Under the pieces are notes generated by a model that saw only the letters and a list, made by a program, of their open reading frames with translations, was not told where the DNA came from and ran no database searches. Below are positions 45,397 to 54,277 of a stretch of 64,000 bases of DNA, one piece after another; the first letter of the stretch is position 1, and each line of letters begins with the position of its first letter. This DNA is from an uncultured Chitinophaga sp. (lineage in GTDB: Bacteria; Bacteroidota; Bacteroidia; Chitinophagales; Chitinophagaceae). The stretch covers positions 186,001 through 250,000 of the forward strand of contig NZ_CABHOU010000076.1 of NCBI RefSeq assembly GCF_902168175.1, written 5' to 3'. A program made the translations under genes and the position numbers.

Positions 45397-45501
45397 GAAT
45401 TAACCAATACAGTTAAATACCGCTAACTTTCAGCTAAAAAACAGCCAAGTTTACACCGTAACAAACGTCATATTAGCATTATCCTAAAAACAGGGTAAAA
45501 T

Positions 45502-47157
45502 ATGCATAAGCCTTTATCTTTTTTGTTGATGTGGTTGTTGCCCACCGCGGCACTGGCGCAGAAAGAATTTACCAACGCCGATACGTTACGCGGCTCGCTT
45601 ACACCGGAACGTACCTGGTGGGACGTGCAGCGCTACGAACTGGCCATTAAACCTGATTATACGGCCAAGTCGCTCAGCGGCTCCAACGAGATCAAATACA
45701 AAGTGGTACGGGCCAATAACGGTAGTGTAGCTATGCAGATCGATATGGCTAAACCGCTCGTGATCGACAGTGTAATCTACAATCAGCGGCAGTCGCTGCA
45801 ATTCGCCCCTTACGAAAGTGTATGGCATATCACCGTGCCACCACAGAAGCTGGGCGAAAATAACAGTGTGCAGATCTACTACCACGGCAAGGTACACGAG
45901 GCTATCCGTCCGCCATGGGACGGCGGGTTCATCTTCGCGAAAGATTCACTCGGCCGCCCGTACATGACCGTGGCCTGCCAGGGTCTGGGCGCTTCTATCT
46001 GGTATCCCAATAAAGATCATCAGAGTGATGAGCCGGACAAAGGGGCTTCTTTAACGATGACGGTGCCCGATACCTTAGTGGCGATCGGTAACGGCCGCCT
46101 CGTATCTTCCAAAAACAATAACGATGGCACCACCACCACGCGTTATAACGTGGTAAGCCCGATCAGTAACTATTGCATCATCCCCTATATTGGGAAATAT
46201 GTGAGTTTTAAAGAAGTGTATAAAGGCGAAAAAGGCCCGCTGGACGTGGCCTACCATGTGCTGGACTATAACGGGGTGCGTGCCCGTGCTTACATGCCGG
46301 AGCAGGTACACCTGATGTTTAAGAGCATGGAAAACTGGTTTGGTCCTTATCCTTTTTATGAAGATGGGTACCAGCTGATAGACGCTGCCCACACGGGTAT
46401 GGAACACCAGTCGGCCGTGTCGTACGGCAATGGCTACCGTTTCGGTTACCGGGGTCGCGATGCTTCGGGGTATGGCTGGGGACTGAAATACGACTTTATC
46501 ATTATCCACGAAAGCGGCCACGAATGGTTCGGTAACAACATTACCACCAACGACCTGGCGGATATGTGGATACATGAAGGATTTACCAATTACAGCGAAA
46601 CCCTGTTCGCCGACTACCATTATGGAAAACAGGCCGGTAACGAATACAACTATGGTATCCGTAAAGGCATTCGTAATGATAGTCCTATTACACCTGCCTA
46701 CAACGTAAATGCACAGGGCAGCGGCGATATGTACCCCAAGGCTGGTAATATGATCCACAGCATCCGGCACAGCCTGGATAATGATGAACTGTTCCGCCAG
46801 GTTTTACGCGGCCTCAATAAAGAGTTTTATCATAAAACGGTAGATGCTTCGCAGGTAGAAGCTTACATTTCTAAGAAAACCGGGTATAATTACGGCCCGG
46901 TGTTTAAGCAATATGTAACCACCACGCAAATTCCGCAGCTCGATTACTATATCGAGAAAGGGAAACTGTACTTCCGCTACAGCAATAGTATTCCTGGTTT
47001 TAACCTGCCCATCGTAATGCAGAAAGACAAGGTAAAGGTGAAGTTCATACCAGGCGCTGCATGGAAGAACATACCGGTAACACCGCAACAAGCCGCCTTG
47101 CTGGAGCCGAAGGATATTGAGTTTATGTATTATCTCAAAGTGAATAAAGAAAAGTAA
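45502..47157 (+). CDS. M1-family metallopeptidase
   Basis: A 551-residue exported zinc aminopeptidase-like enzyme (signal to about residue 19, ALAQ). Zinc ligands are in HESGHEW (His336, His340) with catalytic Glu337, and the third ligand Glu359 lies after exactly 18 residues in MWIHEGF. The substrate N-terminus motif GAMEN is replaced by GMEHQ (299-303). The length is close to M1 forms that lack the large C-terminal helical domain. It follows the SusCD-TlpA operon, separated by a terminator and its own 220-base leader; trimming of peptides before or after import is a fitting but unproven role. Confidence 0.92.
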   Translation: MHKPLSFLLMWLLPTAALAQKEFTNADTLRGSLTPERTWWDVQRYELAIKPDYTAKSLSGSNEIKYKVVRANNGSVAMQIDMAKPLVIDSVIYNQRQSLQFAPYESVWHITVPPQKLGENNSVQIYYHGKVHEAIRPPWDGGFIFAKDSLGRPYMTVACQGLGASIWYPNKDHQSDEPDKGASLTMTVPDTLVAIGNGRLVSSKNNNDGTTTTRYNVVSPISNYCIIPYIGKYVSFKEVYKGEKGPLDVAYHVLDYNGVRARAYMPEQVHLMFKSMENWFGPYPFYEDGYQLIDAAHTGMEHQSAVSYGNGYRFGYRGRDASGYGWGLKYDFIIIHESGHEWFGNNITTNDLADMWIHEGFTNYSETLFADYHYGKQAGNEYNYGIRKGIRNDSPITPAYNVNAQGSGDMYPKAGNMIHSIRHSLDNDELFRQVLRGLNKEFYHKTVDASQVEAYISKKTGYNYGPVFKQYVTTTQIPQLDYYIEKGKLYFRYSNSIPGFNLPIVMQKDKVKVKFIPGAAWKNIPVTPQQAALLEPKDIEFMYYLKVNKEK

Positions 47158-47178
47158 GATTTGCAATAAACGAACTAT

Positions 47179-47216
47179 AGCCGTACAGACGATGGTCCGT
47201 ACGGCTTCGTTTTTTA
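47179..47216 (+). terminator. Rho-independent terminator after the M1 peptidase
   Basis: Perfect 8-bp stem AGCCGTAC (47179-47186) with GTACGGCT (47199-47206), followed by TCGTTTTTT. 22 bases past the stop. Confidence 0.83.
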
Positions 47217-47277
47217 GGCTAACAGCCATGAAGAAATCAACCGGAGAAGGACCTGTTATTAATCCCTATTCCTGTTA

Positions 47278-47610
47278 TTAGTAAGTAATCAGGTAAGTCG
47301 CTACGCCATACTGAGATATCGTATAGTCGTAGTAGTTTACCACCAATGTATGAGCGTGTTGAGAATTGAATACATAGTATCCGTAATTGGGAACGCTCTC
47401 ATACCAATAGCGGGGATAAGGCACGTCCGAGAAATAAATGATCTGTGTGATATAAGCCCCGTTTAAGCTTAATGTGATATCGTTGTTCGCATCGATATCT
47501 GCTGTTCCATTTACAGTGGAGGTAGGCGCTGGGGTAATAGTGGCTGCATTAGCCATCATGCTAAAGCTGCAGAGCAATACCAGTAAAGGCAGAAAGATGA
47601 ATTTTTTCAT
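47278..47610 (-). CDS. Small secreted hypothetical protein
   Basis: A 110-residue ORF with a clear signal peptide (MKKFIFLPLLVLLCSFSMMA, cleavage near NAA). The mature part is Thr-, Asn- and Tyr-rich (TPAPTSTVNGTADIDANNDI, YPRYWYESVPNYGYYVF) with no Cys and no recognisable domain; beta structure is probable. It faces the M1 gene tail to tail and is divergent from the DHFR-like gene. Function unknown. Confidence 0.7.
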   Translation of the reverse strand: MKKFIFLPLLVLLCSFSMMANAATITPAPTSTVNGTADIDANNDITLSLNGAYITQIIYFSDVPYPRYWYESVPNYGYYVFNSQHAHTLVVNYYDYTISQYGVATYLITY

Positions 47611-47864
47611 AATTTGGATTTGTTTGAAAGTGTTGATAAAAGTGTCTATATAAGGGCTTTCTCCGGTTGGGAGTAAGGATTAACGAATTGGGCACGAAAA
47701 AGGGCCAACACTGGGTCATGTTTCACTATCCGAATGCAAGATAGTACAATGGTGAGCCGACGTGTAAATACTATTTTATCTACTTATATGCACTATTCTA
47801 CCTTGTGTTTAAACCGGCGGGCACTCTTTTTGATTTACCTGTTCAACATGTAATACACTTTGTT

Positions 47865-48473
47865 ATGAGAAAGATCATCGTGCACAACTTCGTGACCATG
47901 GACGGCGTGATACAATCCCCTGGCTCGGCACATGAAGACCCTGAGAACTTTCAATGGGGCGGATGGTCGGGTCCGCATTGGGACGATCAGATGGCGGCCA
48001 AAATGGGGAAAATTACCGCCTCGCCTTACGACTTACTGCTGGGGAGGCGCACCTACGAAATATTCGCCGGTTACTGGCCTCATCAAAAGGATAATCCTAC
48101 CACGGAAACGTTTAATCGCATCACCAAGTACGTAGTGTCCGATTCGGACCCCGATATTTCCTGGCAACATTCCGTATTGATGACGGGCGATGTGGTGGAG
48201 GCGATCAGGGAATTGAAGGCATCCGAAGGGAGTGATCTGCTGGTATATGGTAGCAGTAACTTTGTACAAACTTTACTGGAAAACGGTTTAGTGGATGTAA
48301 TGCATAACTGGATATTCCCGGTAACGATAGGAGAAGGTAAAAAGCTATTCGGAGAAGGTACGCAACCGGCGCAATGGAAATTAACAGAGGTCGAGGTATC
48401 AGGTACCGGTGTGATCATGGCTGCTTATGTGCCTGATGGGGAAATAAAAACAGGGGAGATGTCGCCGGATTGA
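47865..48473 (+). CDS. Dihydrofolate-reductase-like (RibD C-terminal family) protein
   Basis: About 202 residues from ATG at 47865 (MRKIIVHNFVTMDGVIQSPG); the open frame reaches 47805 but the family starts at MRK. Family marks are the N-terminal strand followed by TMDGVIQSPG, SPYDLLLGRRTYEIFAGYWP, VSDSDPDISW, LKASEGSDLLVYGSSNFVQT and the C-terminal DVMHNWIFPVTIGEGKKLFG. RibD_C/DHFR-like proteins bind NADPH, and stand-alone members are oxidoreductases of unknown substrate. Cytoplasmic, single-gene unit. Confidence 0.9.
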   Translation: MRKIIVHNFVTMDGVIQSPGSAHEDPENFQWGGWSGPHWDDQMAAKMGKITASPYDLLLGRRTYEIFAGYWPHQKDNPTTETFNRITKYVVSDSDPDISWQHSVLMTGDVVEAIRELKASEGSDLLVYGSSNFVQTLLENGLVDVMHNWIFPVTIGEGKKLFGEGTQPAQWKLTEVEVSGTGVIMAAYVPDGEIKTGEMSPD

Positions 48474-48526
48474 GTCTTATCTATATAAATGAAAAGCCTT
48501 GCTACCTGATAGTAGTGAGTTTTTTT

Positions 48527-49381
48527 TTATTTTAATAATTCTGTAGGCACGTAACCGAATTCTTTTTTAAACGCGAAGGAGAAGTGTGAAAGGTCTTCAA
48601 ACCCCGATTCTATATACACCTCTACCGGTTTCTTTTTTCCTTGTTTGATATGGTAGTGTGCCAGCTCCAGCCGCTTCTTCGTCAGCCAGCGTTGCGGTGT
48701 GATCTCGAATGCCTTTTTAAAGTCGCGGTTGAAGGTAGACAGGCTGCGGCCGGTGAGGTAACCAAAGCGTTCAAGCGGCATGTTGAACATAAAGTTCTTT
48801 TCCATAAAGGCTACCAGGTCTATCTTCCCAGGTTCCTCGAAATCAGAAAGTATATGATCAATGCCCTTATCAATAAAACGAAGAATGCTGATGGCCTCAT
48901 TTATTTTGATAGAGGCAATGTTTTCAGGAAAGGTTTCTTTCATATCGAAATAAGGGATCAGCGAAGCCAGGCAGCTTTCCAGCAGTGGGTGATGATGAAA
49001 GGTTTTTATTTCGCGGGATACGGAGGTGGACGGTGGCACGTCTATATCAGCATAAAATGTTTTCAACCGGCTTTCGGTTAAGTGCATGACCACCGTTTTA
49101 TGCGGCTGCCCATCCCTGGGATAATTGATGATAGTAGCCAGCTGGTTTTTAGGGATCAGGAAAATATCTCCCGCATTAAAGAAATGTTCCCTGCCGGCCT
49201 CTATGATCTTCGTGTGACCAGACATAAACCACACCAGCATGTGGTGTTCAAACACTACTTCCGATTTAAAAAGCTTGTCTTCGTAGTACGACAGCTTAAT
49301 GTCCGGTGTGATATATTTTGCCTGAAAGTCCATGCCAGTGTGGTAATGAGTTACTAAAGTACGAATAATAGGGGAGTGCAT
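48527..49381 (-). CDS. AraC-family transcriptional regulator in the SDR operon
   Basis: 284 residues from ATG at 49381, which overlaps the SDR stop by one base (TGATG), so translation is coupled. A start at 49333 (MDFQAKYITPDIKLSYYEDK) is also plausible. The N-terminal cupin part has FEHHMLVWFMSGHTKIIEAG and FNAGDIFLIPKNQ; the C-terminal HTH pair has MPLERFGYLTGRSLSTFNRD and PVEVYIESGFEDLSHFSFAF. It probably controls its own operon through the direct repeat at 50452-50492. Confidence 0.93.
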   Translation of the reverse strand: MHSPIIRTLVTHYHTGMDFQAKYITPDIKLSYYEDKLFKSEVVFEHHMLVWFMSGHTKIIEAGREHFFNAGDIFLIPKNQLATIINYPRDGQPHKTVVMHLTESRLKTFYADIDVPPSTSVSREIKTFHHHPLLESCLASLIPYFDMKETFPENIASIKINEAISILRFIDKGIDHILSDFEEPGKIDLVAFMEKNFMFNMPLERFGYLTGRSLSTFNRDFKKAFEITPQRWLTKKRLELAHYHIKQGKKKPVEVYIESGFEDLSHFSFAFKKEFGYVPTELLK

Positions 49382-50400
49382 CAATCTACATTAAATTTGA
49401 TACCGGTCATTTGCTCCGTTAACGCCCACAACTGTTTGGCTTCGTTTTCGCCTACTGCGTAGGGTTTCACGCCACGTAACGTTTCGGGGGCCGACATCAG
49501 GTGTTCGATATGGCCGTTATCCAGCTCCGCAATATCCACATTTTCACAATACACGCCGCCTATATTGTTAAGTGCGGGACTGGTGGCGCACCAAACCGTA
49601 GTAGCCGCGCCCTGGGCCAATGTTTTCAATTGCTTTTCTACTTCCGGATAAATGTTGCCATTGGCATCGTGCGTGCCCATTTGTTTAAATAGTTCGATCG
49701 GTGCTTCGCGGCCAAGGTCGGTGTGGTTAACGGAGCCCGGATGTAACGCATAAGCCCGTACGCCGAAAGCAGCCGCCCGTGCATCCAGTTCCACCGCAAA
49801 AAGATTGTTGGCAGATTTCGATTGCCCGTAACCCTGTAGCGTTTCGTACGGCCGGTGTTCAAAGTTCGGATCTTCAAAGTTAAACGGAGCAATGTGGTGG
49901 CCGAATGAAGATACATTAACCACCCTCGCATTCCCAGCTTTTTTCAGCGCAGGCCATAATTTAGCCGTAAGCCGGAAATGCCCGAGGTGATTGGTGGAAA
50001 GCTGCGATTCATAACCACGGTTATCTCTCCGTAATGGCACCCACATAATACCCGCATTATTGATCAGCAGGTGCAGCGGTTGTCCCGATTCCAGGAAACG
50101 TTGGGCAAAGGCATCAATGGAGTCAGCGTCCATCAGGTCCATTTGTTCCACTTTTATATTTGCAAGGCCGCCGAGGTTTTTCTTTGCTTTCTCTGTATCC
50201 CTGGCTGGTACAATAACAGATGCTCCTGCGGCTACCAGTGTTTTAGCAGTTTCCAGCCCTATGCCGGCATAACCGCCTGTAATGATCGCTGTTTTGCCGG
50301 TGAGGTCAATGCCGTTTATCACTTCTGCTGCAGTAGAGGTGGCGTTGAAGCCGGATGGTAAAGGTTGCTGGGCGATGCCGTTGTAATTATTGCGTGTCAT
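49381..50400 (-). CDS. Short-chain dehydrogenase/reductase
   Basis: About 339 residues from ATG at 50400 (MTRNNYNGIAQQPLPSGFNA). A Rossmann SDR: TGGYAGIGLETAKTLVAAG carries TGxxxGIG, LHLLINNAGIMWVP the NNAG motif, VVNVSSFGHH the catalytic Ser and GYGQSKSANNLF the Tyr-x-x-x-Lys. The overall pattern is that of the extended retinol/WW-domain-oxidoreductase-like SDRs. Substrate unknown. It is first gene of an operon with an AraC regulator that overlaps its stop, and an AraC-type direct repeat precedes its promoter. Confidence 0.93.
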   Translation of the reverse strand: MTRNNYNGIAQQPLPSGFNATSTAAEVINGIDLTGKTAIITGGYAGIGLETAKTLVAAGASVIVPARDTEKAKKNLGGLANIKVEQMDLMDADSIDAFAQRFLESGQPLHLLINNAGIMWVPLRRDNRGYESQLSTNHLGHFRLTAKLWPALKKAGNARVVNVSSFGHHIAPFNFEDPNFEHRPYETLQGYGQSKSANNLFAVELDARAAAFGVRAYALHPGSVNHTDLGREAPIELFKQMGTHDANGNIYPEVEKQLKTLAQGAATTVWCATSPALNNIGGVYCENVDIAELDNGHIEHLMSAPETLRGVKPYAVGENEAKQLWALTEQMTGIKFNVD

Positions 50401-50424
50401 TTTTGTTGATGTTTTATTTCGAAA

Positions 50425-50432
50425 CAAAGGTA
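50425..50432 (-). promoter_or_regulatory. -7 box of the SDR-AraC operon
   Basis: TACCTTTG on the minus strand, matching TAnnTTTG, 25 bases upstream of the SDR start. The -33 region has no TTG and is instead occupied by the first AraC-like half-site, as expected for an activator-dependent promoter. Confidence 0.6.
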
Positions 50433-50451
50433 GCTGCCATCTGGATTGGGG

Positions 50452-50492
50452 ACTTTGTTCAGCATGTCAATCTTACTTTGTTTAAAATGTCA
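50452..50492. promoter_or_regulatory. AraC-type operator: direct repeat with 23-bp period
   Basis: ACTTTGTTnnnnATGTCA occurs at 50452-50469 and again at 50475-50492. All 14 specified bases are identical in both copies. Two direct half-sites about two helical turns apart are the classic AraC-family pattern. They begin 20 bases upstream of the SDR -7 box. Confidence 0.75.
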
Positions 50493-50496
50493 TCAT

Positions 50497-50534
50497 AAAA
50501 ACGAAGGCCGGACAGGAATAATCCCTGTCCGGCC
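50497..50534 (-). terminator. Rho-independent terminator after the SnoaL-like gene
   Basis: Perfect 11-bp stem GGCCGGACAGG (50506-50516) with CCTGTCCGGCC (50524-50534); on the minus strand TTCGTTTTTATG follows. It insulates the SDR promoter region from the upstream gene. Confidence 0.85.
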
Positions 50535-50561
50535 CTCATATCAGTTTTACATGGCGTTAAC

Positions 50562-50942
50562 TCAATAAAAGAATTGCTCCGATACAATCTTCCCATCTCT
50601 CACTTCGTACAACATAATCTGCTTAATCTGTATCCGCCCATGTTCCTTTACCGTAAGGTCCTTTTCGCGCACCACCGCGAAGTGATGTGCCGTAACGATC
50701 GGCGCTCCCGTATACAGATGATGTACTTCTTCAATCCCTTTCACAAATGCCTGCCCCTTCTGACGTACGGCCTCTTTTCCGGCTGCATAACCCATGTACG
50801 GCGAGTTGGGCGGGTCAATGCTCTTCACATCTTCCGAAAAGAATTCCTCTTGTATATCAAACCATTTCTCCTGCTGCGCCAGTTCATGGAAGCGGGCAGC
50901 TACCTGTTGGGTGCTAAGCAATGCTGTTTGTTCTTTTATCAT
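50562..50942 (-). CDS. SnoaL-like (NTF2-fold) protein
   Basis: A 126-residue cytoplasmic protein with the NTF2/SnoaL pattern: ARFHELAQQEKWFDIQEEFF, FSEDVKSIDPPNSPYMGYAA, GKEAVRQKGQAFVKGIEEVH and RIQIKQIMLYEVRDGKIVSE. The fold serves as isomerase, cyclase or small-ligand binder in many contexts and the stand-alone type is uncharacterised. It lies between the DUF1772 gene and the SDR operon, with a terminator after it. Role not deducible. Confidence 0.85.
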   Translation of the reverse strand: MIKEQTALLSTQQVAARFHELAQQEKWFDIQEEFFSEDVKSIDPPNSPYMGYAAGKEAVRQKGQAFVKGIEEVHHLYTGAPIVTAHHFAVVREKDLTVKEHGRIQIKQIMLYEVRDGKIVSEQFFY

Positions 50943-51032
50943 GATGTTCTTTTTTATAAAATTACAGCGCGTGCGAATGACGAATGGGGCGGTAACCAGA
51001 CTTTCTAAAGGGGCAATCCGGACAAGATGAGT

Positions 51033-51530
51033 TTACTTGTTTCCCCAACTGCAGGCGATGATCATTAACACCACAGTTACGAGCGAAAAGAAAGTACGGA
51101 CATTATTCAGCATGTTCCACCTCGCCTCGAAGTTACGGCGGGCTGCGGCAATAGCTTCCGCTGTGGTACCTTCTACAGAAAACTTATCGAGGGCTTCGTT
51201 AAGTGGCACATTGCCGGCGGCGGTAACGCCAAATACGCCTGCAATGTATACCAGCGAAGCCGCTGCAACCAGCCAGAAACGGGCGGGCAAAGGGCGTTCG
51301 TACAACAAAAAGGCGGAGGCGGGTAACAGTAACAGGCAACCCATAAAGGAGATAAAGAACAACGGGTTCAGAATAGCCCTGTTCATGGCCTGCATGGCTT
51401 CCATAAAACCACGGTCGTTCAGCCTGCCAATGCCGGGCATTACGGATACAGACCAGGAGTAGAAAAGGCCGGCAACGAGGGCGGCTAGTACGGTAGCAAT
51501 AATAAGCGTGAGGTAGGAAAGGTTTGACAT
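51033..51530 (-). CDS. DUF1772 (anthrone oxygenase-like) membrane protein
   Basis: A 165-residue inner-membrane protein with four helices: LTLIIATVLAALVAGLFYSW, LFFISFMGCLLLLPASAFLL, FWLVAAASLVYIAGVFGVTA and FFSLVTVVLMIIACSW. DUF1772 motifs include GLFYSWSVSVMPGIGRL, AMNRAILNPLF and NVPLNEAL with a conserved FEARWNMLNNVRT. The family is related to fungal anthrone oxygenases, but bacterial members are uncharacterised. It begins 10 bases after the cytochrome c gene, so the two are likely co-transcribed. Confidence 0.85.
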   Translation of the reverse strand: MSNLSYLTLIIATVLAALVAGLFYSWSVSVMPGIGRLNDRGFMEAMQAMNRAILNPLFFISFMGCLLLLPASAFLLYERPLPARFWLVAAASLVYIAGVFGVTAAGNVPLNEALDKFSVEGTTAEAIAAARRNFEARWNMLNNVRTFFSLVTVVLMIIACSWGNK

Positions 51531-51540
51531 ATGTTTTAGA

Positions 51541-51831
51541 TTAAAGTGTGCGTAATGATTTAATGTATTTTACCAGGAGTTGTACTTCTTCCGGTTTAAG
51601 CCTTTTGCCGAACGAAGGCATAATACCCTTGCCCTTACTGATCTGTTTCACGATCGACGAATCGGTGAGGAGGCTGGCTTTGAGATTACGGGCGCCAAAC
51701 TTACCACGGTCACCGTTATCACCATGGCAGCCGGAGCAATGTTTGCTGTACAACACTTTCGCGGGCGCTTCGTTTTGGGTGGCCGGGTTCAGAAAGTTGC
51801 CGGCCAACATCAGGAAAATCCACTTTGTCAT
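51541..51831 (-). CDS. Small c-type cytochrome
   Basis: A 96-residue monohaem cytochrome c with an N-terminal hydrophobic export segment (WIFLMLAGNFLNPA). Haem attachment is CSGCH (about residues 32-36); the axial Met is in GIMPSFGKRL, and the C-terminal helix LKPEEVQLLVKYIKSL is typical of class I cytochromes. It would act in the periplasm as an electron carrier, perhaps to peroxide-reducing or oxidising enzymes. It lies between katG and the DUF1772 gene on the same strand. Confidence 0.92.
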   Translation of the reverse strand: MTKWIFLMLAGNFLNPATQNEAPAKVLYSKHCSGCHGDNGDRGKFGARNLKASLLTDSSIVKQISKGKGIMPSFGKRLKPEEVQLLVKYIKSLRTL

Positions 51832-51899
51832 AAGGGTTAAATTTTATACAAAGTAACGGGCTGGCGAAGGGGGATAATAGAACGAAACCGACAAAAATG

Positions 51900-51923
51900 A
51901 AAAAGCCCCCGTTACCGGAGGCT
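51900..51923 (-). terminator. Rho-independent terminator after katG
   Basis: 8-bp stem AGCCCCCG (51904-51911) with CGGAGGCT (51916-51923), one mismatch, TTAC loop; the minus strand continues CTTTTTCATTTTTG. 23 bases past the katG stop. Confidence 0.75.
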
Positions 51924-51945
51924 CTTTCTATCAGAACATTATAAA

Positions 51946-54216
51946 TTATGCAAGATCAAACCTGTCCAGGTTCATCACCTTTGTCCAGGCAGCTACAAAG
52001 TCTTTTACAAACTTGCCTTGTGCGTCTGAACTTCCGTATACCTCGGCCACTGCCCTTAGTTCGGCATTGGCGCCAAATACGAGGTCGGCGCGGGTAGCTG
52101 TCCATTTACTGCCGCCGTTAGTGCGGCTGGTGGCCTGGTACAGTTCTTTATCTTCCGAAGCTGCTTTCCATTCGTAGTTCATATCCAGCAGGTTGATGAA
52201 GAAGTCGTTGGTCAGTACGCCCGGTTTGTCGGTAAATACACCGTGGGCGGAGCCGTCGAAGTTGGTGTTTAAAGCGCGTAAACCGCCTACCAGTACTGTT
52301 AATTCAGGAATGGTGAGGGTGAGCAGGTTGGCTTTATCTACCAGTAATGATTCAGTAGATACCGGCGACTTCGATTTACGGTAGTTACGGAAACCATCGG
52401 CTGCGGGCTCAAGGTAACCAAACGATTCAACGTCGGTTTGCTCCTGGGAGGCATCTGCACGGCCAGGGGTGAAAGGTACTGTAATATCCTGTCCGCCGTC
52501 TTTCGCTGCTTTTTCAACAGCGGCAGCACCGGCGAGTACGATTAAGTCAGCCAGCGACACCTTTTTTCCTCCGGTGTTAAATTCCTTCTGAATGCCTTCG
52601 AGTACGTTCAGTACTTTTTGCAGTTGCGGGGGATTGTTCACCTGCCAGTAGCGCTGCGGTGCCAGGCGAATACGTGCGCCGTTAGCGCCGCCACGTTTAT
52701 CCGTACCACGGAAGGTAGATGCAGAAGCCCATGCGGTAGCCGCCACTTCGGAAACGCTGAGGCCGGACGCGAGTACTTTCGCCTTCAGTGCCTTAATATC
52801 ACTTTCATCTATTAATGCATGATCAACAGCCGGAATAGGGTCCTGCCAGATCAATACTTCCTGCGGTACTTCCGGGCCCAGGTAACGGGCGCGTGGCCCC
52901 ATATCGCGGTGTGTTAATTTAAACCATGCACGGGCAAACGCATCGGCAAACGCATCCGGGTTTTCCAGGAAACGGCGCGATATCTTTTCGTAAGCCGGGT
53001 CAAACCTTAAGGAAAGGTCGGTGGTAAGCATGGTGGGCAGATGTTTTTTGGAAGCATCGTACGCATCGGGAATAATGAGGTCGTTGGTTTTGGCCACCCA
53101 CTGGTGTGCGCCGGCCGGACTCTTACCCAGTTCCCATTCAAAAGCGAACAGGTTTTCGAAGAAGTTATTGCTCCACTGCGTAGGTGTTTTCGTCCACGTT
53201 ACTTCCAGTCCGCTCGTAATCGTATCGGGGCCTTTACCCGAATTGTAGCTGTTATGCCAGCCCAGTCCCTGCGATTCTATACCAGCCGCTTCCGGTTCTT
53301 TACCCACATTCGATGACGGTGCAGCCCCGTGCGTTTTGCCAAAGCTGTGCCCACCGGCGATCAGGGCTACGGTTTCTTCATCGTCCATCGCCATGCGGCC
53401 GAATGTATCACGTATATCTTTAGCCGCTGCAATAGGGTCCGGATTGCCATCAGGCCCTTCGGGGTTTACATAGATAAGCCCCATTTGTACGGCAGCCAGT
53501 GGTTTTTCGAGGTTGCGGGATTTATGCGGATGTCCGTCCGCGTTATCGTCTGCTGATACCACGCCATGATCTTTAGGCACGCCCTCTGAGCCATCCTCGT
53601 AACGGATGTCGCCGCCCAGCCAGGTGGTTTCGGAACCCCAGTACACCGCTTCATCCGCTTCCCATACGTCGGCACGGCCGCCGGCAAAACCGAAGGTTTT
53701 AAAGCCCATCGATTCCAGTGCCACGTTGCCCGTAAGGATCAGCAAATCTGCCCAGGAAATCTTTTTACCATATTTTTGTTTAATAGGCCACAACAGTCTG
53801 CGGGCCTTATCCAGGCTTACGTTATCGGGCCAACTGTTAAGCGGCGCGAAGCGTTGCTGGCCTGCACCAGCGCCACCACGGCCATCGCCTACACGGTAGG
53901 TGCCTGCACTATGCCAGGCCATACGGATAAACAAGGGGCCATAATGCCCGAAGTCTGCCGGCCACCAGTCCTGCGAGTCTGTCATGAGTGCATGAAGGTC
54001 CTGCTTTACTGCTGCCAGGTCGAGGCTCTTAAAAGCCTCGGCATAATTAAAATTTTCATCCATCGGGTCGGATAAGGACGAATGCTGGCGAAGGATGCTA
54101 AGTTTTAACTGGTTAGGCCACCAGTCGCGATTCCGGGTGCCACCACCGCCAACATTCTGTTTCATGCTTCCATTATGGAATGGACATTTACTGAGGTCGT
54201 TTGAGTCTTTTCCCAT
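51946..54216 (-). CDS. katG: Catalase-peroxidase KatG
   Basis: A 756-residue bifunctional haem enzyme that removes hydrogen peroxide. Distal residues Arg98, Trp101 and His102 are in IRMAWHSAGTYR, the proximal His289 in GGHSFGKTHG, and the Trp-Tyr-Met adduct is complete: Trp101, Tyr249 (MGLIYVNPEG) and Met274 (FGRMAMDDEE). The C-terminal half is the usual inactive duplicate (WASASTFRGTDKRGGANGAR). No signal peptide, so cytoplasmic. The start at 54216 is supported by MGKDSNDLSKCPFH, the common KatG N-terminus. Its promoter and a dyad lie just upstream. Confidence 0.98.
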   Translation of the reverse strand: MGKDSNDLSKCPFHNGSMKQNVGGGGTRNRDWWPNQLKLSILRQHSSLSDPMDENFNYAEAFKSLDLAAVKQDLHALMTDSQDWWPADFGHYGPLFIRMAWHSAGTYRVGDGRGGAGAGQQRFAPLNSWPDNVSLDKARRLLWPIKQKYGKKISWADLLILTGNVALESMGFKTFGFAGGRADVWEADEAVYWGSETTWLGGDIRYEDGSEGVPKDHGVVSADDNADGHPHKSRNLEKPLAAVQMGLIYVNPEGPDGNPDPIAAAKDIRDTFGRMAMDDEETVALIAGGHSFGKTHGAAPSSNVGKEPEAAGIESQGLGWHNSYNSGKGPDTITSGLEVTWTKTPTQWSNNFFENLFAFEWELGKSPAGAHQWVAKTNDLIIPDAYDASKKHLPTMLTTDLSLRFDPAYEKISRRFLENPDAFADAFARAWFKLTHRDMGPRARYLGPEVPQEVLIWQDPIPAVDHALIDESDIKALKAKVLASGLSVSEVAATAWASASTFRGTDKRGGANGARIRLAPQRYWQVNNPPQLQKVLNVLEGIQKEFNTGGKKVSLADLIVLAGAAAVEKAAKDGGQDITVPFTPGRADASQEQTDVESFGYLEPAADGFRNYRKSKSPVSTESLLVDKANLLTLTIPELTVLVGGLRALNTNFDGSAHGVFTDKPGVLTNDFFINLLDMNYEWKAASEDKELYQATSRTNGGSKWTATRADLVFGANAELRAVAEVYGSSDAQGKFVKDFVAAWTKVMNLDRFDLA

Positions 54217-54252
54217 TTTTCTGAGTTTAGGATGTGGAATGAATATCTTAAT

Positions 54253-54270
54253 TGCACTGGTCGCAGTGCA
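54253..54270. promoter_or_regulatory. Dyad in the katG leader
   Basis: TGCACTG-GTCG-CAGTGCA, perfect 7-bp arms, 37 bases upstream of the katG start and between the start codon and the -7 box. Candidate site for a peroxide-responsive repressor or an RNA hairpin. Confidence 0.45.
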
Positions 54271-54277
54271 GGTTGGT

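Noticed and set aside
46075..46770. 231-codon minus-strand frame inside the M1 peptidase gene
   Set aside because: Shadow of the peptidase, whose zinc site is intact in the plus frame.
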